A DNA stretch of 6,347 bases from an uncultured Spirochaetaceae bacterium (GTDB lineage Bacteria > Spirochaetota > Spirochaetia > Treponematales > Treponemataceae), in the NCBI GenBank assembly GCA_902796985.1, contig CADBRC010000412.1, positions 1 through 6,347 of the forward strand, read 5' to 3'. The position numbers and the translations under genes are program-made. The notes under the pieces were generated by a model. That model saw only the letters and a list, made by a program, of their open reading frames with translations, was not told the DNA's origin and did no database searches. Shown piece by piece: positions 1 to 5,170 of this stretch (within the stretch, counting starts at the first letter, position 1; every line of letters begins with the position of its first letter).

Positions 1-618
1 GCGGGCATGCTCTACTACGGCCCGCAGATATGGTGCTCGGACGACACGGACGCGGTGGAGCGGCTCGCCATACAGGAAGGTACCGCGCTCGTATACCCCC
101 TGTCCTCGATGGGTGCGCACGTCAGCGTCTGCCCCAACCAGGCATGCGGCCGCAACACGCCCTTCAGGACGCGGGGATTCGTTGCCCTTGCGGGAACATT
201 CGGCTACGAGCTCGACATAACGAAGATGAGCGGCGAGGACAAAGCCCTGATCGACACGCAGGTCGCCTGCTACCACAAGTACAACCCGCTCGTACGGGAA
301 GGCGTCTATTCCAAGATTGCCAGCGCCCGCGAGAACGGGAGCGACTATGACGCGTGGGAGGTCGTATCAAAGGACAAGACGGAAGCCCTCGTCACCCTGG
401 TCCAGGTGCTGAACAGGCCGAACTTCCATTCACGCAAGCTCATCATCAAGGGGCTTGATATGACAAAGACGTATAAGGTAGAAATGGAGGACAGCACAGG
501 CAAGACGCAGGATCTGGGAAGCTGGTCAGCCCTGACGCTCCAAGGCGCGGGCCTGCTTCTGGCCCGTCCCTGGGGTGACTTCCAGAGCCAGCTGATTCAC
601 CTCAAATCCGAACGTTGA
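1..618 (+). CDS. Alpha-galactosidase, glycoside hydrolase family 36 (C-terminal part, 5' end outside window)
   Basis: Hydrolyses terminal alpha-1,6-linked galactose from raffinose-type oligosaccharides or galactomannans, most likely in the cytoplasm. The reading frame is open from base 1, so the gene begins upstream; about 205 residues are visible of a family that usually has about 730. The segment near visible residues 5-18 (YYGPQIWCSDDTDA) is the GH36 motif whose aspartates include the acid/base catalyst. It is followed by the family's conserved TALVYPLSSMGAHVS, the TRG and GTFGYELD blocks, then a beta-rich C-terminal domain ending GDFQSQLIHLK, as in full-length members. The nucleophile (KWD) region lies outside the window. 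The ATG at base 7 is an internal methionine, not the start. The TGA at 616-618 lies inside the 3' end of the convergent DUF2156 gene. The family call is firm; the exact sugar substrate is inferred. Confidence 0.93.
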   Translation, partial: AGMLYYGPQIWCSDDTDAVERLAIQEGTALVYPLSSMGAHVSVCPNQACGRNTPFRTRGFVALAGTFGYELDITKMSGEDKALIDTQVACYHKYNPLVREGVYSKIASARENGSDYDAWEVVSKDKTEALVTLVQVLNRPNFHSRKLIIKGLDMTKTYKVEMEDSTGKTQDLGSWSALTLQGAGLLLARPWGDFQSQLIHLKSER

Positions 619-1522
619 ATTTCTCCAGAACCATCTCGGGGTAATAAGAAAGCTTGGCTTTCCTGAGTCCCGGGATACCCAGATCTTCCTCACGGTTTAT
701 GTATTCCGTGGGGACGGTCTTGGAGAACTCGTTGTTTATGACCGCATAGCCGCCGTCCTGTGCGAAAGCGGCAAGGCACTTCTCGAAGTGCACGTCAGTC
801 ACGGACGGGCTCAGCAGGCTCGCGATGCAAAAAGCGACCGGCTCGTCCTGTACGAAAAGAAGCCCGCCCGTCATTCCCGCGATTTCAGAAAACAGCCCGA
901 AGTCTTTTATGGCGGCATGAATTATGGATTTTTCCATCTCCAGGACAGAAGCAGACACATCATCCAATCCTGCCGCACGGCTTTCCGCAAGCCAGGCTTC
1001 CGCAACCTGAAGGGCACAGTTCAGATTGTCCCCGGTCAGCTTCTGAAAAACAAAATCAGCGTGCTTCTTCCTGAACTGGCTGACGTGGTTGCGCTTCTTG
1101 CTGTATTTCTTGCCGGGCAACGTGGAGAGTTTTTCCGTGAGATAGATATAGTCCCCAAGGCCTTCATCTTTCTCCGCCATAGCAGCCGGAAAGTGAGAAA
1201 GAAGGATTTCTTTTTCCTCCAGCGTTATGTTACGGAAGCTCAGGCCGGAAGCAGATGCTTTTGCCTCCTCGGCAAGGAGTGCGAGGACAGTCCCCAGCCC
1301 TGACATATCACCGTCGATGTGGTGCGGAAAACTGAAGCTTAAGGAATCCCTTTCTTCATACCGTCCAAAAATCCAGCCGTCCTGAACGGCAATCTGAAAA
1401 CGGTACTTTTCCTGATATAAAAGGCAGTTGACCGCGCTGTAATTGTTGGCAAGCAGCCTGTTGCTGACGGCACACTTTTGCAGCAGCTCAAGCTCAGGGA
1501 GTTCTGCAGTATGCCAGTTCAT
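602..1522 (-). CDS. DUF2156 protein (LPG-synthase C-terminal-like, GNAT fold)
   Basis: Stand-alone soluble protein of 306 aa related to the C-terminal catalytic domain of aminoacyl-phosphatidylglycerol synthases (MprF/LPG synthase), which transfers amino acids from aminoacyl-tRNA to lipid. No membrane segments are visible, so it is not a complete MprF, and its acceptor is unknown. Family blocks are DYIYL (about 125-129), a basic KKYSKKRNH block (about 138-146), VHFEK (about 244-248), and NREEDLGIPGLRKAK (about 276-290) followed by LSYYPEMVLEKF near the C-terminus. The ATG at 1522 is preferred: its first bases form an ATGA overlap with the stop of the upstream ProC-like gene, with a GGGA-type Shine-Dalgarno just before it. 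An in-frame TTG at 1537 would add five residues but is less likely. The overlap implies translational coupling. The 3' end overlaps the convergent alpha-galactosidase gene by 17 bp. The family is confident; the function is not established. Confidence 0.85.
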   Translation of the reverse strand: MNWHTAELPELELLQKCAVSNRLLANNYSAVNCLLYQEKYRFQIAVQDGWIFGRYEERDSLSFSFPHHIDGDMSGLGTVLALLAEEAKASASGLSFRNITLEEKEILLSHFPAAMAEKDEGLGDYIYLTEKLSTLPGKKYSKKRNHVSQFRKKHADFVFQKLTGDNLNCALQVAEAWLAESRAAGLDDVSASVLEMEKSIIHAAIKDFGLFSEIAGMTGGLLFVQDEPVAFCIASLLSPSVTDVHFEKCLAAFAQDGGYAVINNEFSKTVPTEYINREEDLGIPGLRKAKLSYYPEMVLEKFNVRI

Positions 1523-2340
1523 TTTTTGTTCCCGCAAAAACTCTCGTTCGCTTTCTCCGCAACAAGACTTCTTTTTTCCAATGTTTTCTCGAACAGCTTG
1601 TCCGCGACGGCAGGAAACATATCGTACACGACTTTTGTTCCTTCTTCGGTAATGCCGCCCTTTGTCGCAACCCTCGTGACGACATCGCTGAAGGTCATGG
1701 TATTTTTCAGCATAAGCTCACCCGTCGCACACACGGTGTTCAAAAGCATGTTGACTGCCTGCTCATACGGGATGCCCGTGTGCTTCTTTGCAGACTGGAT
1801 AACCACATCGAACAGGGATGCGATGAAGCCCGGCATGCAGCTGACCAGTTCTGATCCCATGCCCATCTCGTTTTCCGGCAGCTCTATGACATTCCCCATG
1901 ACGCAAAGCAGTTTCTTGAGATTCACCTTGTCCGTGTCGGTCACCATATCATTGTAGCAGACAAGGGTCTGTGACTTGTTGACCTCCGCCGTAACGCTGG
2001 AAATCACTTTCGCAGTCTTGTGCCGCACAAGCGATCCTATCGCATTAAACGATATGCTTCCGTTCAACGAGACCAAAAGTGCATCGCTACGCAAATCAGC
2101 GCCTATTTCTTCGATAACCCCCTTGAGGTCTCCCGGTCTCACGCAGACAAACACGATGTCGGAATTCCGGGCAAGCTCACCGTTGCTCCCGCATACCGTA
2201 GCAATATCTTTTGCCTCGCCGAGCTTTTCCTGTGTCCTGTTCGCCACAAACAAATCATTCCTGCTGACAGCCCCGGACTCTGCAAACTTCCAGAGCAGCA
2301 TCTTTCCCATACTGCCATAACCGATTATACCTGCACGCAT
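1519..2340 (-). CDS. Pyrroline-5-carboxylate reductase family protein (divergent, ComER-like)
   Basis: A 273-aa NAD(P)-dependent oxidoreductase of the ProC family; true ProC reduces 1-pyrroline-5-carboxylate to proline. Visible parts are an N-terminal Rossmann fold with GYGSMG (residues 7-12), NRT (34-36) at the end of the second strand as in NADP-preferring members, VCVRP (65-69), and a helical C-terminal dimerisation domain from about residue 160. Two ProC hallmarks differ. The MPNTP substrate loop is replaced by VISSVTAEV (111-119), and the PGGTT signature reads KGGITEEG (226-233). From memory, Bacillus ComER also has KGG-type and VIPSIT-type variants here, so this may be a ComER-like paralogue and not the housekeeping proline enzyme. 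The start is the ATG at 2340, with AAGGGAG 5 nt upstream. It is the third element of the operon beginning at PNPOx and is coupled by ATGA to the DUF2156 gene. The fold is certain; the substrate is open. Confidence 0.85.
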   Translation of the reverse strand: MRAGIIGYGSMGKMLLWKFAESGAVSRNDLFVANRTQEKLGEAKDIATVCGSNGELARNSDIVFVCVRPGDLKGVIEEIGADLRSDALLVSLNGSISFNAIGSLVRHKTAKVISSVTAEVNKSQTLVCYNDMVTDTDKVNLKKLLCVMGNVIELPENEMGMGSELVSCMPGFIASLFDVVIQSAKKHTGIPYEQAVNMLLNTVCATGELMLKNTMTFSDVVTRVATKGGITEEGTKVVYDMFPAVADKLFEKTLEKRSLVAEKANESFCGNKK

Positions 2341-2462
2341 GTCATCTCCCTTCGCGTTCTATGAAGCTCATAACCTATCAAAGTCATCCTGTCGTTCACG
2401 GGAGTCTCCTCCCCTACCCGTTTGAATCCGCATTTCTCGTAGAGATGGCAGTTGCCCGGCAT
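2325..2462 (-). pseudogene. C-terminal remnant of a GNAT acetyltransferase
   Basis: A 45-codon reading frame sits between the PNPOx-like and ProC-like genes. It reads MPGNCHLYEKCGFKRVG, then ETPVNDRMTLIGYEL, which is the usual C-terminal end of GNAT N-acetyltransferases (N-x-x-LYEK-x-GF, followed by a final beta-strand). The acetyl-CoA-binding part (Q/RxxGxG/A) and everything N-terminal are absent, because the upstream DNA is occupied by the complete PNPOx-like gene. It is therefore best read as the tail of a gene lost by deletion. The frame is open immediately after the PNPOx TAG and in the same phase. The ATG at 2462 has an AGGA just upstream, so the remnant could still be translated. Its last 16 bp overlap the start of the ProC-like gene, and it carries that gene's Shine-Dalgarno. 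The frame runs past the GNAT homology (about residue 33) into a nonspecific tail ending at a TAA (2325-2327). Confidence 0.68.
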
Positions 2463-2468
2463 CTGTTC

Positions 2469-2861
2469 CTAGAACTTCACCGTCCGCGGGGCAGCCGTAA
2501 AGCTGTAGAAAGTCGCAGTCGCATTCTTAAAGAACAGGACCTCGGTATTGTCATCGTCGGCAGAATACATCTTCTTCAAATCGGGATAGTGCTCGAGCAT
2601 GTCAGCCTTTGCCTCACGCCTGTCATCGCGGGCAAGCTCGCCCTCCACACGGAGCCAGTCGGCCCCCTTCATGCAGCACAGCTCCACACGCGGATTCTTC
2701 TGAATCTGCCTGGAGACATTCTTGGATTTGCCCGTCTGGATGTACAGCTTGCCGTCAAAGATGTTGATCGTGCCAAAGGGCCTGACGCGGGGCTGGCCAT
2801 TATCATCCGTCGCAAGAAAATAAGTCCCGCAGGATTTGATGAAATCATATACTTCGTTCAT
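2469..2861 (-). CDS. Pyridoxamine 5'-phosphate oxidase family protein (FMN-binding split barrel)
   Basis: A 130-aa protein of the small PNPOx-like group, which binds FMN or a related flavin as a dimer. These proteins are usually flavin reductases or uncharacterised, not true PNP oxidases. The N-terminal half carries TYFLAT (13-18) and PRVRPFGTINIF (24-35), followed by GKLYIQTGKSKNVSRQIQKNP (about 37-57), which forms the flavin phosphate-binding strand-helix. The C-terminal half contains ADWLRVEGE (67-75) and the strongly conserved NATATF (113-118) and PRTVKF end, so the protein is full length. The ATG at 2861 has AGGAG 7 nt upstream (2869-2873) and lies about 23 nt after the predicted transcription start, making it the first gene of the operon. 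The stop is TAG; the GNAT remnant follows in the same phase after 6 nt. The family assignment is firm; the reaction is unknown. Confidence 0.88.
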   Translation of the reverse strand: MNEVYDFIKSCGTYFLATDDNGQPRVRPFGTINIFDGKLYIQTGKSKNVSRQIQKNPRVELCCMKGADWLRVEGELARDDRREAKADMLEHYPDLKKMYSADDDNTEVLFFKNATATFYSFTAAPRTVKF

Positions 2862-2890
2862 ACGATAACTCCTATAAAAGTAATAGGAAT

Positions 2891-2919
2891 ATTATAGCAT
2901 ATCCATATCCTGCTGGCAA
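2891..2919 (-). promoter_or_regulatory. Sigma-70/SigA-type promoter for the PNPOx operon
   Basis: On the minus strand the -35 box is TTGCCA (2914-2919) and the -10 box is TATAAT (2891-2896), separated by exactly 17 bp. A TG one base before the -10 makes it an extended -10. The expected start point is near 2884, giving a leader of about 23 nt before the PNPOx ATG at 2861. It matches consensus closely enough to predict strong constitutive activity. No repressor operator is obvious. Confidence 0.85.
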
Positions 2920-2920
2920 G

Positions 2921-2942
2921 CTCAAAAAGAACTCAAAAAAAA
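2921..2942 (-). repeat. Tandem 11-bp A/T-tract repeat upstream of the -35 box (possible UP element)
   Basis: The plus strand has CTCAAAAAGAA (2921-2931) followed directly by CTCAAAAAAAA (2932-2942), two 11-mers differing at one base. Relative to the predicted start near 2884 they cover about -37 to -58. That is where a UP element contacts the RNA polymerase alpha subunit, with one A-tract per helical turn. The distal copy also supplies the U-run of the upstream terminator. The repeat is seen directly; the UP-element role is inferred. Confidence 0.5.
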
Positions 2943-2966
2943 TGCCGGCCGCTCAGCGTACCGGCA
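2935..2966 (-). terminator. Intrinsic terminator of the liv/CBS-ACT operon
   Basis: On the minus strand a TGCCGG / CCGGCA stem (2961-2966 pairs with 2943-2948) encloses a smaller CGC-TGA-GCG hairpin and is followed by eight consecutive T residues (2942-2935). It begins 6 nt after the TAG stop of the CBS-ACT gene. This closes the liv transcript just upstream of the next operon's promoter. Confidence 0.9.
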
Positions 2967-2972
2967 CTCCGC

Positions 2973-3617
2973 CTATACCCGGCGGATGTCTTCCAGCGTT
3001 GCTCCGGCATCCGAAACAATGCCTTTCATATCATCCAGCTCTATCCCGGAAGCACGGAGCGTCACCTTGCGCTTTCCCGCCTCCTCCACGTCGGCAGTGA
3101 CGAGGGAGACGATGTTTCCGTTCTTGTCGGCGAGGGATTTGGAAAGGACGCTCAGGGCTCCGGGCTTGTCGCCCATCACGAAGGTCGCTCGGACACCTGC
3201 ATGCCTGGTGCCGAACATGCTGATAAAGGCCTTGAACAGGTCGCTTTCAGTGACAATCCCGACGACCAGTTCATCCCGCTTGACGACGAGCGAGCCGATG
3301 TCGTAGTCCAGCATCAGGCGGGCGGCCTCTTCCACGGTCTCGTTCTCGCTGACCGTGACGACCGGAGACACCATGACCTTGCTGACCGTCATCTTGTTCA
3401 AAAGATAGCTCAGCTCGAACATGTCCAGCGTGGTCGCATCACTCGGTCCGGAATTCTTGATGTCGTTGCCCGTGATGATTCCGATGAGCTGGCCTGCCTT
3501 GTCCAGCACGGGGAGCTTCGTTATATCGTTCTTCATCATCAGGTCCCGTGCCTCGGGCAGGGTCCTGTCCCCCGTTATCGTGATGGGGTTCCTTGTCATA
3601 ACGTCTTTTACCAGCAT
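2973..3617 (-). CDS. CBS-CBS-ACT domain protein (AcuB-like), last gene of the liv operon
   Basis: A 214-aa soluble regulatory protein. Two CBS domains form a Bateman module: CBS1 about 1-55 (DVMTRNPITI, KLPVLD, GIITGNDI) and CBS2 about 76-131 (VMVSPVVTV, IGSLVV, GIVTESDLF). An ACT domain follows at about 142-214, with the DKPGAL loop (150-155) and GNIVSL (167-172). Bateman modules bind adenine nucleotides or S-adenosylmethionine, and ACT domains commonly bind amino acids, including branched-chain ones in acetolactate synthase subunits. No catalytic domain is present. The ATG at 3617 has AGGAGG 7 nt upstream (3625-3630), and the gene starts 29 bp after livF on the same strand. It shares livF's transcript and is followed at once by a terminator. 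A role as an intracellular sensor tied to BCAA uptake is inferred from context; the older AcuB label (acetoin use) rests on resemblance only. Confidence 0.87.
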   Translation of the reverse strand: MLVKDVMTRNPITITGDRTLPEARDLMMKNDITKLPVLDKAGQLIGIITGNDIKNSGPSDATTLDMFELSYLLNKMTVSKVMVSPVVTVSENETVEEAARLMLDYDIGSLVVKRDELVVGIVTESDLFKAFISMFGTRHAGVRATFVMGDKPGALSVLSKSLADKNGNIVSLVTADVEEAGKRKVTLRASGIELDDMKGIVSDAGATLEDIRRV

Positions 3618-3646
3618 AGCTATTCCTCCTGAATTCTGCTCTGTTC

Positions 3647-4357
3647 TCAGCCGCCCAGATAGGCGGACTTCACGGCCTCGTCCGAAATCAAATCCCGGGC
3701 CGGCCCTTCCTTCGTAATGCTGCCGGTCTCAAGGATGTAGGCCCGGCTTGCGATGGAAAGGGCCTTGTATGCGTTCTGCTCAACGAGGAGGACGGTCGTG
3801 CCCTCCTTGTTGATTTCCTGAATAATCCTGAAAATCTCATCCACAAGGATCGGAGCCAGTCCCATACTCGGTTCATCCAGAAGCAGAAGCGAAGGTCCCG
3901 CCATAAGGCTCCGCCCCATCGCGAGCATCTGCTGCTCGCCGCCGGAAAGGGTCGCCGCCTCCTGCCGTGACCGCTCCTTGAGCCGGGGAAACAGCTCGAA
4001 GACCTTATCCATATCCTGCTTTATTCCGGCTTTGTCCCGGCGCAGGAACGCGCCCAGCTCCAGATTCTCGCGGACGCTCATGTTGGCGAACACCCGCCTT
4101 CCTTCAGGAACCTGAACCAGTCCCAGTCCCACTATCTTGTCCGCAGACATGGCGGAAATGTCCTGCCCGCCAAACATGACGGAACCTGCGGCTTTCCTGA
4201 TGATGCCGCTCAGGCTGTGCAGGGTCGTCGTCTTGCCTGCCCCGTTCGACCCGATCAGGCTGATTATCTCGCCCTGCTCTACCGAAAACGATATGCCCTT
4301 CAGGGCCTTTATCGCGCCGTAGGAAACTTCAAGGCCTTTTACTTCCAGCATGCTCAT
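3647..4357 (-). CDS. livF: Branched-chain amino acid ABC transporter, ATP-binding subunit LivF
   Basis: A 236-aa cytoplasmic ATPase that pairs with LivG to power import through LivH/LivM. All ABC elements are present: Walker A GSNGAGKT (36-43), Q-loop Gln82 in the LivF-type VQVPEGR, signature LSGGEQ (137-142), Walker B LLLLDE (157-162) and a switch loop VEQN (192-195). Gln in place of the usual His in that last loop, together with VPEGR, is characteristic of LivF and separates it from LivG. The length matches the family. The ATG at 4357 forms an ATGA overlap with the livG stop, with AAGGAGG 7 nt upstream, supporting this start over the ATG two codons later. Substrate specificity is set by a binding protein outside the window; leucine/isoleucine/valine is the family default, but amides or urea-type substrates cannot be excluded. 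Confidence 0.95.
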   Translation of the reverse strand: MSMLEVKGLEVSYGAIKALKGISFSVEQGEIISLIGSNGAGKTTTLHSLSGIIRKAAGSVMFGGQDISAMSADKIVGLGLVQVPEGRRVFANMSVRENLELGAFLRRDKAGIKQDMDKVFELFPRLKERSRQEAATLSGGEQQMLAMGRSLMAGPSLLLLDEPSMGLAPILVDEIFRIIQEINKEGTTVLLVEQNAYKALSIASRAYILETGSITKEGPARDLISDEAVKSAYLGG

Positions 4358-5169
4358 GACGCGCCCTCCTTGTCCTTGCCGAATCCTGAACCGAGATAGG
4401 CCTTGACGACATCCTCGTTGTTCTGGATTTCCTCAGGCAGACCGCTCGCAATGACGCGGCCATAGTTCAGCACCATCAGCCGCTCGCAGATTCCCATGAC
4501 AAGCTTCATGTCGTGCTCGATGAGGAGGATTGTCAGGTTGAATTCTTTGCGGATGAACGAAATCAAATCCATCAGCTCGCCCGTCTCCTGCCCGTTCATT
4601 CCGGCGGCAGGCTCGTCCAGCAGAAGCAGCTTGGGTTCGCTCGCGAGCGCACGGCAGATTTCCAGCTTGCGCTGCTCGCCGTAGGGAAGGTTCCGGGCAA
4701 GCTCCCCCTTGAGGCCGTCAATGCGGAAAAGGGAAAGCAGCTGGGCCGCCTTCTCCTGCATGAGCTTCTCGTCGCGGCGGAAGCGGGGGCTGCGGAATTC
4801 CACGTCAAGCGGACCGGCAGTCCGCTTCTGATGCAGGGCGACCTTTACGTTCTCCTCGACCGTCATGGAACCGAAGAGCCTGATGTTCTGGAATGTCCGT
4901 GCTATGCCGATGCGGTTCAGCTGGGCGGGATTCTTGCCGCTCGTTACCAAAAGCCTGCCGTCCCTGTCCACGAAGGTAATCGTCCCCTCTGTAGGCTTGT
5001 ACACGCCGGAGAGCATATTGAACACGGTCGTCTTGCCCGCCCCGTTCGGGCCGATCAGCCCGACCAGCTCCCCCGCGTACAGATCCAGATTGAACGAAGA
5101 GACGGCCCGCAATCCGCCGAACTGAATCGATATGTCCTTTGCCCTCAGGAGCAGTTCTCTTTCTGCCAT
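4354..5169 (-). CDS. livG: Branched-chain amino acid ABC transporter, ATP-binding subunit LivG
   Basis: A 271-aa ATPase subunit, partner of LivF. Motifs counted from the chosen Met are Walker A GPNGAGKT (40-47), Q-loop Gln94 in ARTFQNIRLF, a degenerate LivG-type signature LPYGEQ (161-166), Walker B LLLLDEP (181-187) followed by AAGMN, and the switch His219 in IEHDM. The LPYGEQ signature, AAGMN and the roughly 20-residue insertion after Walker A are typical of LivG. The frame is open for 20 further codons upstream, but those lie inside the livM end. The ATG at 5169 is preferred: it sits one base after the livM TAG and has AGGAGG 6 nt upstream (5176-5181). The 3' end overlaps livF by 4 bp. The C-terminal tail after the ABC fold (GSGFGKDKEGAS) is short and polar. 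Confidence 0.95.
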   Translation of the reverse strand: MAERELLLRAKDISIQFGGLRAVSSFNLDLYAGELVGLIGPNGAGKTTVFNMLSGVYKPTEGTITFVDRDGRLLVTSGKNPAQLNRIGIARTFQNIRLFGSMTVEENVKVALHQKRTAGPLDVEFRSPRFRRDEKLMQEKAAQLLSLFRIDGLKGELARNLPYGEQRKLEICRALASEPKLLLLDEPAAGMNGQETGELMDLISFIRKEFNLTILLIEHDMKLVMGICERLMVLNYGRVIASGLPEEIQNNEDVVKAYLGSGFGKDKEGAS

Positions 5170-5170
5170 G

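Noticed and set aside
548..566. Perfect 6-bp GC hairpin (CGGGCC, 7-nt loop, GGCCCG) near the 3' end of the alpha-galactosidase gene, considered as a terminator for the convergent DUF2156 operon.
   Set aside because: No T-run follows on either strand and it lies inside conserved coding sequence, so it is not an intrinsic terminator by the usual criteria.
788..1303. Plus-strand open frame (about 171 codons) opposite the DUF2156 gene.
   Set aside because: Low-similarity composition and no ribosome-binding site; the opposite strand encodes a conserved DUF2156 protein.
2361..2897. Plus-strand open frame (about 178 codons) covering the PNPOx-like gene and the GNAT remnant.
   Set aside because: No recognisable domain, and it runs against a promoter, a Shine-Dalgarno and a conserved gene on the other strand. 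The minus-strand reading explains the DNA.
3618..3646. Possible separate promoter for the CBS-ACT gene in the gap after livF.
   Set aside because: The 29-bp gap holds a Shine-Dalgarno but no -35/-10 pair; co-transcription with livF is simpler.
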